Of a stretch of 64,000 nucleotides of DNA, positions 19,886 to 28,553 are shown piece by piece. Under the pieces are notes generated by a model. It saw only the letters and a program-made list of their open reading frames with translations. It did not search any database and was not told where the DNA came from. Location: assembly GCA_944319915.1 (NCBI GenBank), contig CALUEY010000005.1:62001-126000 (forward strand), read 5' to 3'. Positions within the stretch are counted from its first letter, which is position 1. Each line of letters begins with the position of its first letter. A program made the position numbers and the translations under genes. This DNA is from an uncultured Prevotella sp. GTDB taxonomy: Bacteria; Bacteroidota; Bacteroidia; Bacteroidales; Bacteroidaceae.

Positions 19886-20015
19886 CCCCCGCGCGCCGAA
19901 GGTTGGCATGGGTGTGCTGGCAAGGCGCCCGTGCCGCAATGCCGCCTTGCCTGGCAACGCCCCATGCCTGAGTGATGACCGTATAGCCGTGCTCCGAAAC
20001 CGAAAACAAACCTCC

Positions 20016-20714
20016 ATGCCCTACCGAAGATTGCCCAAGACCGACGCCGCAAGGCTGAAAGCGCTTAAGACCGTGCTCGACTGCAACGACATATACACCG
20101 TGCGCAACCGCGTGGTTGACTGGCAGGTGCTCAACCGCTGCCGCCCCGCCTACGACCGCCTGCTCACCGCCTGCGAGCAGTACAGGGTGTGCCTGGCGGC
20201 GCAGAAGCGCAAGACGGGTCAGGTGGACAAGCTGCAGCGCAACGCCGCCATGTTCGTGAGCCACTTCATCCAGGTGCTCTTCCTTGCCATGGAGCGGGGC
20301 GAGATCAAGCCCAAGTACAAGCAGCTCTACGGCTTCGGGCCCGACGACACGGCCCTGCCGCCGCTCAAGACGGCCGAGGCAGTGCTGGAGTGGGGGCAGA
20401 AGGTGGCCGAGGGTGAGCGCGAGCGGCTGCGCGCCGGAGGCCTGCCCATCTACAATCCCACGATAGGCAAGGTGGCCACGCACGTAGACATATTCCGCGA
20501 CGCTTACCGCGAGCAGCAGCAACGCCGCCGCCACACCGAGGCCGCCCTTGCCGCCATTCAGCGGCTCAGGCCCGAGGTGGACGCCGTGCTGCTCGACCTT
20601 TGGAACCAGATTGAGGCCCACTTTGCCTCTTCGCCGCCCGAAGTGCGCTACGCAGAGTGCCGCAAGCTGGGCGTGGTTTACTACTACAGGCGCAAGGAAC
20701 CCCACGTTTACTGA
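20016..20714 (+). CDS. Conserved protein of unknown function
   Basis: A 232-residue soluble, basic, mostly helical protein beginning MPYRRLPKTDAARL. It has no signal peptide or membrane segment and no catalytic motif that I recognise. Similar proteins starting MPYRRLPNTD are, from memory, widespread in Bacteroidales, always as hypotheticals. The frame is open 36 codons further upstream, but that part has no resemblance to a protein start, and ATG 20016 gives the family N-terminus. It sits between the polyprenyl synthase and tatD. Confidence 0.75.
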   Translation: MPYRRLPKTDAARLKALKTVLDCNDIYTVRNRVVDWQVLNRCRPAYDRLLTACEQYRVCLAAQKRKTGQVDKLQRNAAMFVSHFIQVLFLAMERGEIKPKYKQLYGFGPDDTALPPLKTAEAVLEWGQKVAEGERERLRAGGLPIYNPTIGKVATHVDIFRDAYREQQQRRRHTEAALAAIQRLRPEVDAVLLDLWNQIEAHFASSPPEVRYAECRKLGVVYYYRRKEPHVY

Positions 20715-20770
20715 CCGCCGCGGGGGATGCCTTGCTGCCACGGCGCAGCCTGCTGCGGGAGCGTGGGTTA

Positions 20771-20918
20771 CGGCGAAGAATGTTTACAAGCTTCGTACTG
20801 CCAGTCCGCATCTGCCGTTTTGCGCTGACGAACGGCCTGTTTCAGCTCCCCGAACGGCCTGTTTCGCACTGCCGAACGGCCTGTTTCGCGGCGCAAAATG
20901 GCCGCTGCGGATAACTCG
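20771..20918. repeat. Dispersed 22-bp unit intergenic repeat, copy B
   Basis: The 434-base gap before tatD contains the most regular copy. The 15-mer CGAACGGCCTGTTTC occurs three times without change at 20829, 20851 and 20873, giving exact 22-base steps, with degenerate units on each side (about 20809 and 20895). A tail motif in minus orientation, CGGCGAAGAATGTTTACAAG, lies at 20771-20790. The remaining bases to 21148 are AT-rich with no gene or clear promoter seen. Confidence 0.75.
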
Positions 20919-21148
20919 TTGCCAGCCAGATAGTTGCGCACTGCGCCCTCTTGGATGCCCAAACATATAAAAATCATTACAAATAGCCGCCGCCTGCCGT
21001 CTGCGGGATTAATCGCGCAGGCTGCGCCTGCGGCGGCAAACGGAAACAAAACAATATCACAATTTCCCGAGCGCAGCTTATTTGCGGCAAATATATGGAG
21101 AGCATCTAAAATAATATGACATCGATTAATTTTGAATAGCTACTTAAC

Positions 21149-21919
21149 ATGAATTTCATAGACACCCATTGCCATCTCGACGGCGCGGAGTTCGACGCCG
21201 ACCGCGACGAGGTGGTGGCCCGCGCCAAGGCCGCTGGCATCTCCCACGTGCTCATCCCGGGCATCGACCTGCCGTCGGTGGACACTGTCATCGCCACGTG
21301 CTGCCGCTACCCCGGCTTTGCCCACCCCATGGTAGGGCTTCACCCCGAGGAGGTGCGCGCCGACTTCCGCAGCGTGCTGGCCCGTATGCGCTTGCTGCTC
21401 CCAGGCCGCTTCGTGGCCATCGGCGAGGTGGGGCTCGACTATTACTGGAGCCGCGAGTACGAGCAGGAGCAGCTTGAGGCCTTCGAGGAGCAGGTGTGCT
21501 GGTCGGTGGAGACACGCCTGCCGCTGATGATTCACTGCCGCAAGGCGCAGAACGAGATGGTGGCGCTGCTGCGCCGCTACGAGGCGGAGCTGCCCGGGGG
21601 CGTGTTCCACTGCTTTACGGGCAACGAGCGCGAGGCCGCCGAGCTGCTGCGCTTCGACCGCTTTGCCCTCGGCATCGGCGGCGTGCTCACGTTCAAGAAG
21701 TCGCACCTGCCCGAGGTGTTGCCCCACATCCCCATGGGCCGCATAGTGCTCGAGACCGACGCGCCCTACATGGCGCCCGTGCCAATGCGCGGCAAGCGCA
21801 ACGAGAGCGCCTTCGTGAGTCATGTGCTGGAGCGTGCCGCCCAGTGCTACGGCGTAGAGCCGGCGGTGCTTGCTGAGGCCACCAACGCCACGGTGCGCCG
21901 CATCTTCGGCCCGCTTTGA
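21149..21919 (+). CDS. tatD: TatD family metal-dependent DNase
   Basis: A 256-residue amidohydrolase-fold enzyme. The metal ligands are visible in FIDTHCHLD at the N-terminus, IGEVGLDYY, LMIHCRKA, FHCFTGN and LETDAPYM. Members are Mg2+-dependent exo/endo-DNases or D-aminoacyl hydrolases acting in DNA repair and quality control. The length is normal. It stands alone between repeat copy B and the tRNA gene. Confidence 0.95.
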   Translation: MNFIDTHCHLDGAEFDADRDEVVARAKAAGISHVLIPGIDLPSVDTVIATCCRYPGFAHPMVGLHPEEVRADFRSVLARMRLLLPGRFVAIGEVGLDYYWSREYEQEQLEAFEEQVCWSVETRLPLMIHCRKAQNEMVALLRRYEAELPGGVFHCFTGNEREAAELLRFDRFALGIGGVLTFKKSHLPEVLPHIPMGRIVLETDAPYMAPVPMRGKRNESAFVSHVLERAAQCYGVEPAVLAEATNATVRRIFGPL

Positions 21920-21986
21920 GGCTAAGCCATAGGTTAAAGAAACATAAAAGGGCGGCTGCTGTTGCGGGAAATACACATAAATGAAG

Positions 21987-21994
21987 TAATTTTG
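21987..21994 (+). promoter_or_regulatory. Putative -7 box of the tRNA-Ser gene
   Basis: TAATTTTG matches TAnnTTTG and would place transcription start at about 22001, nine bases before the mature tRNA. No TTTG at exact spacing; GTTG lies 22 bases upstream. Confidence 0.5.
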
Positions 21995-22009
21995 CACCGC
22001 AAAACGCAA

Positions 22010-22097
22010 GGAGAGGTGCTCGAGTGGCTTAAGAGGCACGCCTGGAAAGCGTGTAGACGCCAAAAGCGTCACGGGGGTTCGAATCCCCCTCTCTCCG
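22010..22097 (+). tRNA. tRNA-Ser (anticodon GGA)
   Basis: An 88-base class II tRNA. The acceptor stem pairs GGAGAGG at 22010-22016 with TCTCTCC at 22090-22096, discriminator G at 22097. The anticodon stem CACGC/GCGTG encloses CTGGAAA with anticodon GGA at 22044-22046. A long variable arm (GACGC/GCGTC) and a T arm (GGGGG-TTCGAAT-CCCCC) follow. CCA is not encoded. Confidence 0.98.
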
Positions 22098-22128
22098 CTG
22101 AGACGTACTAATTCGTTCTGCAACGCCT

Positions 22129-23001
22129 ATGAAGAAGTTAATTGCCCTATGCGCAATTATGGCCTTGCTCGCTTTTAGTCAGGTGGCTATGGCGCAGGCG
22201 ATTCCCCATAAAGACACTACTGAGACAGTCATGGCCGACACCACTGCGGGTGCCGCAGGCGATTCCGCTGTTGACAGCGTGGTGGACGATGCCGCCCTCT
22301 CGGATGCATCCGGCGATGAGGTGGCACCTCAGGAGAGCGCCGGTTTCCACAAGCAGCTCAAGACGAAGTTCATCGAGGGCAGCGCCGGCTTCATGTCGCT
22401 GGTGGCCCTTGCCCTCGTTCTGGGCCTGGCCTTCTGCATCGAGCGCATAATCTACCTCACGCTCTCGGAAATCAACGCCAAGCGGTTCATGGAGGACGTT
22501 GGCAGCCGCGTGGAGGCTGGCGACATCGAGGGGGCCAAGGACTTGTGCCGCACCACGCGCGGCCCCGTGGCTTCCATCTGCTACCAGGGCCTGGCCCGCA
22601 TAGGCGAGTCGATCGACAACATCGAGCGTTCGATAGTGTCGTATGGCTCGGTACAGTCGGCCAACCTTGAGAAAGGCTGTTCGTGGATAACGCTGTTCAT
22701 CTCCATGGCACCGTCGCTGGGCTTCCTCGGCACGGTAATTGGCATGGTGATGGCCTTCGACCAGATACGCATTGCGGGCGACATCAACACCACCATCGTG
22801 GCCGCAGGCATGAAGGTGGCCCTCATCACCACCATCTTCGGCATCATTGTCGCCCTGATATTGCAGATATTCTACAATTACATACTGTCCAAGATAGAGC
22901 ACATCACTTCGCAGATGGAGGAGTCTGCCATCACGCTGCTGGACACGATAATGAAGTATAAGCTTACCGGCAATGGGCAAGACGGGCAAAAGGGGGCATA
23001 G
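22129..23001 (+). CDS. exbB: MotA/TolQ/ExbB proton channel protein
   Basis: A 290-residue inner-membrane protein. After a signal-like segment and a short acidic periplasmic part, three membrane helices follow: about 90-110, 200-225 (APSLGFLGTVIGMVMAF, the ExbB signature) and 235-260. With ExbD it forms the proton channel that powers TonB. It leads a four-gene cluster with overlapping junctions. The tRNA-Ser gene ends 31 bases upstream, so the operon may be read from the tRNA promoter. Confidence 0.93.
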   Translation: MKKLIALCAIMALLAFSQVAMAQAIPHKDTTETVMADTTAGAAGDSAVDSVVDDAALSDASGDEVAPQESAGFHKQLKTKFIEGSAGFMSLVALALVLGLAFCIERIIYLTLSEINAKRFMEDVGSRVEAGDIEGAKDLCRTTRGPVASICYQGLARIGESIDNIERSIVSYGSVQSANLEKGCSWITLFISMAPSLGFLGTVIGMVMAFDQIRIAGDINTTIVAAGMKVALITTIFGIIVALILQIFYNYILSKIEHITSQMEESAITLLDTIMKYKLTGNGQDGQKGA

Positions 23002-23500
23002 GCAGCCCTCGGCTGACAGGTTGGCGGGCCGCGTGCTGGCCTTGCTCATAGCCTTGGCGGCGCTGATGTTCGGCGCGTTCTTCCTCGTGGGCTACGACAT
23101 GCCGTACTTCGAGGACGAGGCTTTCAACGCGCCGCTGCTCACCGATGCTTTGCTCATCTTTACCTATGCGCTCTGCGCCCTGGCTGCGGCCGTGGCCTTG
23201 GTGTCGGTGGCGCGGGGCTTGCGTATGCGCGGTGGCAGGCGCCATGAGGCAGGCGGCGTGCCATCGGGGCGCATCGCCTTGGGCGTTGCGTTGCTGCTCG
23301 TAGTCACGTTGGCAGTCACGTTCGCACTCGGCTCCCCGGAGCCTCTGCGGGTCAACGGCAGGGTGTTTGCCGACGCGCTGTGGCTCAAGCTCACCGATAT
23401 GTTCATCTGGACGTCGGCCGTGCTCGGCTTTGTGGCGGTGGCAGTGGTGGCCTTTGGTGTGTCGGGCATGAACAGGCGGGTGAACCGCAAGGAAAGATAG
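22973..23500 (+). CDS. Membrane protein of the Exb cluster, unknown function
   Basis: A 175-residue protein with about four hydrophobic segments (residues 19-40, 55-80, 100-120 and 140-162) and basic ends. It overlaps the exbB end by 29 bases and is followed 9 bases later by exbD, so it is translated as part of the operon. Small unnamed membrane proteins at this place are found in related Exb clusters. It may assist the ExbB-ExbD channel, but no motif shows this. Confidence 0.75.
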   Translation: MGKTGKRGHRQPSADRLAGRVLALLIALAALMFGAFFLVGYDMPYFEDEAFNAPLLTDALLIFTYALCALAAAVALVSVARGLRMRGGRRHEAGGVPSGRIALGVALLLVVTLAVTFALGSPEPLRVNGRVFADALWLKLTDMFIWTSAVLGFVAVAVVAFGVSGMNRRVNRKER

Positions 23501-23509
23501 GAGGGGCCG

Positions 23510-24106
23510 ATGCTGAGGGAACGCAAGAGAAGGCACTGTGTGCCGGAGCTTAACACTACTTCTACTGCCGACATATCGTTTATGTTGCTCACGTTCTTCC
23601 TCGTCACCACGTCGATGGACAGCGACAACGGCATACACCGGCAGCTGCCGCCCATGCCGCAGGAAAAGCATGAGCAGGTGGCCGAGGCAAAACGGCGCGA
23701 CGTGCTGGTGGTGGGCATCGATGCCGCCAACCGCATCACGTGCAACGGCGAGCAGGTGGCCGCCGAGGGGCTGAGGGCCAAGGTGGCCGAGTTTGTTGAC
23801 AACCCTCGTGGCCTTGCCACCATGCCTGAGAAGGTGGCGCGCGACATCCCCCTGCTCGGGCGCTGCTCCGTTACGGCCAACCACCAGATATTCGTCCGCG
23901 CAGACCGCGCCGCCACCTATGATGCCTATTTCGGCGTGCAGGATGCCATCATGGCCGCATACGGCGACCTGCGTGACCGCCTGGCCACGCAACGCTTTGG
24001 CCACGGCTACGCCGAATGCTCCGACGAGGAGCGCCGGGCTGTGGAGGCTTACTATCCCATGCGCCTCTCCGAGGGCGAGATTGTGGGGGAAGGGGGTGGC
24101 CGATGA
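23510..24106 (+). CDS. exbD: ExbD-type biopolymer transport protein (first copy)
   Basis: A 198-residue protein with a short cytoplasmic N-terminus, one transmembrane helix (DISFMLLTFFLVTTSM, containing the proton-carrying Asp in the TADIS motif at about residue 22) and a periplasmic domain. It is longer than classic ExbD (about 140 residues) because of extra periplasmic sequence. It pairs with ExbB to energise TonB. Its stop overlaps the next start as ATGA. Confidence 0.9.
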   Translation: MLRERKRRHCVPELNTTSTADISFMLLTFFLVTTSMDSDNGIHRQLPPMPQEKHEQVAEAKRRDVLVVGIDAANRITCNGEQVAAEGLRAKVAEFVDNPRGLATMPEKVARDIPLLGRCSVTANHQIFVRADRAATYDAYFGVQDAIMAAYGDLRDRLATQRFGHGYAECSDEERRAVEAYYPMRLSEGEIVGEGGGR

Positions 24107-24570
24107 GCCGTTTCCGCCTTGTGAGGCGCGAGGTGCCTGGGCTTAACACAGCCTCGCTGCCCGACTTAATCTTCACCGTTCTCTTCTTCTTCATGATCGT
24201 AACGCACATCCGTGAGGCGCAGCTCAAGGTGGAATACCGCACGCCCGAGGGCACGCAGCTTACCAAGCTTACCCGCAAGTCGGCCACCGCGTATATCTAC
24301 ATAGGCCGTCCGTTGGGGCGGACAGGCTCACCCGGAGCCGACACCGTGTGCATACAGCTCAACGACAAGTTCGCCACGGTGGGCGACGTGGCCGAGTTCG
24401 TGGCTCGCGAGCGCGCCGCCATGTCGCCGGCCGATGCACAGGACATGGCCGTGAGCATCAAGGCCGACCGCGACACGCCCATGGGCATCATCGACGACGT
24501 TACCCGCGCCTTGCGCGCGGCCAACGTGCGGAGAGTGGTTTTTTCTGCCGATGCGGGGCAAAAACACTGA
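24103..24570 (+). CDS. exbD: ExbD-type biopolymer transport protein (second copy)
   Basis: A 155-residue ExbD with the helix LPDLIFTVLFFFMIVTH near residues 19-36, in which LPDLIF carries the key Asp, and a periplasmic domain ending VTRALRAANVRRVVFSAD. It starts within the stop of the first copy (ATGA overlap), so the two are made together and may form ExbD heterodimers. ATG 24103 is preferred over an upstream in-frame ATG that runs inside the first exbD. Confidence 0.9.
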   Translation: MSRFRLVRREVPGLNTASLPDLIFTVLFFFMIVTHIREAQLKVEYRTPEGTQLTKLTRKSATAYIYIGRPLGRTGSPGADTVCIQLNDKFATVGDVAEFVARERAAMSPADAQDMAVSIKADRDTPMGIIDDVTRALRAANVRRVVFSADAGQKH

Positions 24571-24609
24571 TATTCCGATGCAGGATAAGCACATTTGCTT
24601 ATAAATTTG

Positions 24610-24640
24610 TTTGATATGTCGGGAAAATATGGTATTTTTG
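24610..24640 (+). promoter_or_regulatory. Promoter of the Lrp-type regulator gene
   Basis: TTTG at 24610-24613 and TATTTTTG at 24633-24640 are 19 bases apart, a canonical pair. Transcription would start near 24647, 14 bases before the ATG, so the upstream in-frame ATG at 24595 cannot be used from this promoter. Confidence 0.75.
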
Positions 24641-24660
24641 TGCCACAAAAGAACTTAATA

Positions 24661-25164
24661 ATGGTATATCAAAGATTGGATAAGTTAGACAAGCAGATTC
24701 TGCGTCTCATCGTCGAAGACGCAAGGATACCTTTCCTCGAGGTGGCTCGTGTGTGCAATGTGAGTGGTGCCGCCATCCACCAGCGCATCCAGAAGCTCAA
24801 CAACATGGGCATCCTCAAGGGGTCGCAGTTCTTGGTCGACCCCGAGAAGATAGGCTACGAAACGTGCGCCTACATAGGTCTAAACCTGAAGAATCCCGAG
24901 CGTTTCGATGTCGTGGTGGAGGAGTTGAAGAAGATTCCTGAGGTGGTGGAGTGCCACTACACCACCGGCGACTTCGACCTTTTCATAAAAATATACGCCT
25001 TAAACAACCATCATCTGCTCGACATCATCCACGACAAGTTGCAGCCGCTGGGCCTTTCGCGCAGCGAGACGATAATTTCGTTCAACACGGCTATAGACCG
25101 CCAGCCGCCAATAGTGGACTTGCCGATAGAAGAGGCTGACGGTACCGCAGGGCGGAATGCCTGA
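24661..25164 (+). CDS. Lrp/AsnC family transcriptional regulator
   Basis: A 167-residue DNA-binding protein with an N-terminal winged helix-turn-helix (LDKLDKQILRLIVEDARIPF, then VSGAAIHQRIQKL as recognition helix) and a C-terminal RAM ligand-binding domain (VVECHYTTGDFDLFIKIY). The family senses amino acids and forms octamers. The target is not visible; no matching operator was found nearby. It has its own promoter and a strong terminator, and is thus monocistronic. Confidence 0.95.
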   Translation: MVYQRLDKLDKQILRLIVEDARIPFLEVARVCNVSGAAIHQRIQKLNNMGILKGSQFLVDPEKIGYETCAYIGLNLKNPERFDVVVEELKKIPEVVECHYTTGDFDLFIKIYALNNHHLLDIIHDKLQPLGLSRSETIISFNTAIDRQPPIVDLPIEEADGTAGRNA

Positions 25165-25218
25165 CGGCGGCAAGCTGTTGGCCGCGCGCTGCGGGCTGGC
25201 TGCTGCCTGACGAAAGCC

Positions 25219-25276
25219 AATCCCCGCCAGTATGGTTTAGCTGACGATGCTCAGCGGAGCCATGCTGGCGGGGATT
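25219..25276 (+). terminator. Terminator after the Lrp gene
   Basis: AATCCCCGCCAG at 25219-25230 pairs perfectly with CTGGCGGGGATT at 25265-25276; four further pairs (ATGG/CCAT) continue the stem inward after one mismatch. It lies between convergent genes and may act both ways. Confidence 0.75.
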
Positions 25277-25371
25277 TCTGTGCCTGCCGGGCTTGCCCGT
25301 GAGCCACGGTATGCCGCCTTAGGGCGGTAGCCAAGGGCGGTGCGCGATTGGCGCGGGCAGCCCTCCGCGCC

Positions 25372-25590
25372 TCACCTGCGGTGCGGCGGTGCTGGCGGCG
25401 GGGGCGTAGGCTTGCGTGGCGGCTTGGCTTTCTTGTGCTTCTTGGGCGGTTTTGGCTTCTTATGGTGCTTGCCATGGTGAGGCTCTTCCACTATTACCGT
25501 GGCATGGCGGTGTGGAGGTCGTGTCACGCACGACGTGGCGCTGAAGCCCAGGAAGGCTGCAATTGCGATATGAAACAAGAACTTTCTCAT
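25372..25590 (-). CDS. Small His/Lys/Pro-rich lipoprotein
   Basis: A 72-residue protein with a lipoprotein signal: MRKFLFHIAIAAFLGFSATSC, the lipobox Cys being residue 21. The remaining 52 residues are extremely rich in Pro, Lys and His (HHGKHHKKPKPPKKHKK and PTPPPPAPP), with eight His and a strongly positive charge. It would be anchored in the outer or inner membrane facing the periplasm or surface. Metal binding or contact with anionic envelope polymers is possible. No homologue is recognised. It lies alone, downstream of folA on the same strand. Confidence 0.7.
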   Translation of the reverse strand: MRKFLFHIAIAAFLGFSATSCVTRPPHRHATVIVEEPHHGKHHKKPKPPKKHKKAKPPRKPTPPPPAPPHRR

Positions 25591-25665
25591 AAGCGTAAGG
25601 TTTTTGTTTATATGACGGATGGCCGCCTTTATGGTTTAATCTGCCGTTTTTAATCTGCCGGCCCC

Positions 25666-26145
25666 CTACCTTTCGTAGTCCACGAAGGCGTAGGCGAAGG
25701 CGTGCTTCCCGTCGGCCGGGTGCTCCTCGCGATTCACCTCGCGCCATCCGGCGTACTCAGGGAAGAAAGCGTCGGCCCCGTCGGGCGTGTCGTCCACCTC
25801 CGTGAGGCACAGTCGGTTGGCCCGTTCCATGGCCTGGCTGTAAACGCTTGCGCCACCTATTATGTAAACGTCGTCGTCAGGCGGACAGTTTTGCAGCGCC
25901 TCATCGAGCGAAGGGTAGCACTCGCATCCCGGCAGACTGGCCACCGTGTGGCTCAGCACCACGTTGCGGCGGTTGGGCAATGCCCCTTTTGGGAGCGATA
26001 GGTAAGTGTTCCGCCCCATTATTATGGTGTGTCCGGTGGTGAGAGCCTTGAATCTTTTCAGGTCGTTGGGGAGCCAGTATATGAGCTTGTTCTCCCTGCC
26101 TATGGCGCGGTTGCGCGCCACGGCTGCAATGATGTTAATCCTCAC
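25666..26145 (-). CDS. folA: Dihydrofolate reductase
   Basis: A 159-residue NADPH-dependent enzyme that regenerates tetrahydrofolate, needed after thymidylate synthase. INIIAAVARNRAIG at the start, WLPNDLKRFKALTTG with the catalytic Asp, IIMGRNTYLSLP and YIIGGASVY are the family signatures. The best start is GTG 26145, giving VRINIIAAV; an in-frame ATG at 26244 would overlap the end of thyA and adds sequence without homology. It is the second gene of a thyA-folA operon, 65 bases behind thyA. Confidence 0.94.
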   Translation of the reverse strand: MRINIIAAVARNRAIGRENKLIYWLPNDLKRFKALTTGHTIIMGRNTYLSLPKGALPNRRNVVLSHTVASLPGCECYPSLDEALQNCPPDDDVYIIGGASVYSQAMERANRLCLTEVDDTPDGADAFFPEYAGWREVNREEHPADGKHAFAYAFVDYER

Positions 26146-26210
26146 TGTGTTTTGTTTTGGTTCATCCGTATTATGGTTCGGTAGGGGCGGTGCGCGCCTC
26201 TTGCCTGCCG

Positions 26211-27005
26211 TCACACCGCCACGTCGGCCTTGATGTGCGGCCAAGGGTCGTAGCCTTCGAGGCGGAAGTCATCGTAACTGAAGTCGAAGATGCTCTTCAC
26301 GTCGGGGTTGATGACCATCCGCGGCAGCGGGCGCGGTGTGCGGCTGAGCTGCAGACGGGCCTGGTCGAGGTGGTTAAGGTAGAGATGGGTGTCGCCCGTG
26401 GTGTGTACGAAGTCGCCCGGCTTCAGGCCGGTAACCTGCGCCATCATCATGAGCAGCAGCGCGTAGGAGGCGATGTTGAACGGCACCCCGAGGAAGGTAT
26501 CGGCCGAACGCTGGTACAGTTGCAGGCTGAGCCGCCCGTCGGCCACGTAAAACTGGAACAGGGTGTGGCAGGGCGGCAGTGCCATGCTGTCCACCTCTGC
26601 CACGTTCCACGCGCTTACTATCATGCGGCGCGAGTCGGGCGAGCGCTTTATGAGGTCCACTACGTTGGCTATCTGGTCGATGGTGCCGCCGCAGTAGTCG
26701 GGCCATGAGCGCCACTGGTGGCCGTAGATGGGACCGAGGTCGCCGTTGGCGTCGGCCCACTCATCCCAGATGCTCACGCCGTGGTCGTGCAGGAACTTCA
26801 CGTTGGTGTCGCCCCTTAGGAACCACAGCAGCTCGTATATGATTGACTTGAGGTGGAGCTTCTTGGTGGTGAGCAGCGGGAAGCCGTCGGCCAGGCAGAA
26901 TCTCATCTGGTGGCCGAACACGCTCAGCGTACCTGTTCCCGTGCGGTCGTCCTTTCGCGCGCCCTCGTTGAGGATGCGGCTGAGAAGGTCTAAGTATTGT
27001 TTCAT
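26211..27005 (-). CDS. thyA: Thymidylate synthase
   Basis: A 264-residue enzyme that methylates dUMP to dTMP using methylene-tetrahydrofolate. Catalytic Cys146 lies in [11 protein letters not shown], the same number as in E. coli Thy[13 protein letters not shown], the RRMIVSAWN phosphate-binding stretch and the [13 protein letters not shown] end are intact. The operon with folA couples use and renewal of folate. Confidence 0.97.
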   Translation of the reverse strand: MKQYLDLLSRILNEGARKDDRTGTGTLSVFGHQMRFCLADGFPLLTTKKLHLKSIIYELLWFLRGDTNVKFLHDHGVSIWDEWADANGDLGPIYGHQWRSWPDYCGGTIDQIANVVDLIKRSPDSRRMIVSAWNVAEVDSMALPPCHTLFQFYVADGRLSLQLYQRSADTFLGVPFNIASYALLLMMMAQVTGLKPGDFVHTTGDTHLYLNHLDQARLQLSRTPRPLPRMVINPDVKSIFDFSYDDFRLEGYDPWPHIKADVAV

Positions 27006-27052
27006 TTCTTCTTTGTTTGTTTTTCAGGTGATGATGGCAGCGGTGTGCGTGC

Positions 27053-28456
27053 TCAGGTGGTGGCGATTACCGCCGGGCGTTCGCCCTCTGCCGGGGTGTG
27101 CGTGCTCTTTATGCGCCACTCCTGCGGGTACAGGTTGTTGGCCCTTGCGCCTATGTTCTTTACGAATCCGAGCGGCGCCCCGCAGTAGCTTACGAGCACG
27201 AAGCCGCGCGGTGTGCCGCCGGGCAGTGCCAGCTGCTCGCGCCGCAAGTAGGCAATGGCCTCCGTGTACGGCAGCTCCACGCAGGGGAAAGCCTCGCGCC
27301 GCAGCTCGGTAGACAAGGCCAGCGACTGCGAAGGCACCACGTCGCGCCCCTTTGCCGTGCCGAGCGTAACCCCGGCGTGGACTACTCTGAGCCTCCTTGC
27401 CGCCGCCTCGTATGCCGAGGCTATGCGTTTCGGCACTGCCACGATGCTGTCTGCCACCGTGAACGTGTCGAAACCGTCGGGCCGCAGCAGCCATTCCGCC
27501 GCTTGCGAGCCTTTGCCCGGCTTTGCCTCGCGCCGCTCCCTGCGTCTCGGCCCCGGCAGGCAAGGCTCGTCGCCGCCGCCCTTGCGCATGGTAGCCATGA
27601 AGAGGCCCTCGCCCCGCGTAAGCCCCGGTATGAAGCGGTATGCAGGCCCCGGCAGGGCGGGAGAGAGCGAACCGCTTATGCCCCATGCCTCGTCGCAGCT
27701 TACGGGCAGCAGCTCTGCGCCCAGTTCGGAGCAAATCCACGCCACGTTCTCCTCGTTCTCAATAGCGTTGAACGTGCAGGTGGAGTACACCAGCAGTCCG
27801 CCCGGCCTGAGGCACTGCCACGCCGAGCTTACTATCTGCCGCTGCAGGGCGGCGCAGCGCGCCACGTTCTGCTGGCTCCACTCGCCTATGGCACCCTCGT
27901 CCTTGCGGAACATACCCTCGCCCGAGCACGGCACGTCGCACAGCACCACGTCGAACATTAGCCCCGAGCGGGCATAGTCTTCGGGCAGGTTGTTCGTCAC
28001 GACCACCTCGGGCCGCCCCCACTTCTGAATGTTCTCGGCCAGCACGGCCGCCCGCTGGCGCACAGGCTCGTTGCAGAGCAGCGCGCTCCCGGGGGGCAGC
28101 GCGCCGAGGGCGCAGGTAGACTTGCCTCCGGGCGCGGCGCAGAGATCGAGCACCAGCGCGGCTTCATGCACGTGCTGGCGCAGCACTCGGGCGATGAACA
28201 TCGACGAGGCCTCCTGCACATAGTACCACCCGGCGTGCAGCAGCGGGTCGAACGTAAAGGCGGGCCGCCCCGCTATGTAGAAGCCGCCGCTGCACCAAGG
28301 CACCGGCTCGCCCCCCGCCACGCGCCCCCGCAGCTTGGCCGCGTTGGTACGTATGCTCACGGGCGGCTCTTGGGCCAGTGCGGCGCACAGCCGTTCGTAC
28401 AGTGCGCTGCCCATCAAGGCGCGCGTTTGCTCGGTGAATGCTTCGGGCAGTGTCAT
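27053..28456 (-). CDS. RsmF-like 16S rRNA (cytosine-C5) methyltransferase
   Basis: A 467-residue SAM-dependent RNA m5C methyltransferase of the NOL1/NOP2/Sun group. Motif I is LDLCAAPGGKST near residue 107; the two catalytic cysteines are in DVPCSGEGMFRK and VYSTCTF. A C-terminal extension of about 150 residues ending near LGFVKNIGARANNLYP resembles the PUA-like part of RsmF. The frame is open 22 codons further upstream, but MTLPEAFTEQ is the usual N-terminus. It is divergent from the DUF6249 gene. Confidence 0.9.
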   Translation of the reverse strand: MTLPEAFTEQTRALMGSALYERLCAALAQEPPVSIRTNAAKLRGRVAGGEPVPWCSGGFYIAGRPAFTFDPLLHAGWYYVQEASSMFIARVLRQHVHEAALVLDLCAAPGGKSTCALGALPPGSALLCNEPVRQRAAVLAENIQKWGRPEVVVTNNLPEDYARSGLMFDVVLCDVPCSGEGMFRKDEGAIGEWSQQNVARCAALQRQIVSSAWQCLRPGGLLVYSTCTFNAIENEENVAWICSELGAELLPVSCDEAWGISGSLSPALPGPAYRFIPGLTRGEGLFMATMRKGGGDEPCLPGPRRRERREAKPGKGSQAAEWLLRPDGFDTFTVADSIVAVPKRIASAYEAAARRLRVVHAGVTLGTAKGRDVVPSQSLALSTELRREAFPCVELPYTEAIAYLRREQLALPGGTPRGFVLVSYCGAPLGFVKNIGARANNLYPQEWRIKSTHTPAEGERPAVIATT

Positions 28457-28477
28457 CGTTTTTGGTTTTTGCGCTTG

Positions 28478-28485
28478 CAAAATTA
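28478..28485 (-). promoter_or_regulatory. Putative -7 box of the rRNA methyltransferase gene
   Basis: The minus strand reads TAATTTTG, matching TAnnTTTG; GTTG stands 20 bases upstream as a weak -33 box. Expected transcription start near 28471, some 15 bases before the ATG. Confidence 0.5.
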
Positions 28486-28553
28486 GGAAAAAAATCGCAC
28501 CTTTGCAACTTAGCGGGCGCACGAAGCGTCAAACATACAAAACAAAGACAAAA

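Noticed and set aside
20829..20918. CRISPR array
   Set aside because: Units are 15 bases with 7-base spacers, far shorter than any CRISPR, and no cas gene is present.
22010..22097. tRNA-Ser as an insertion site for an element
   Set aside because: No partial tRNA copy, integrase or repeat is found on either side.
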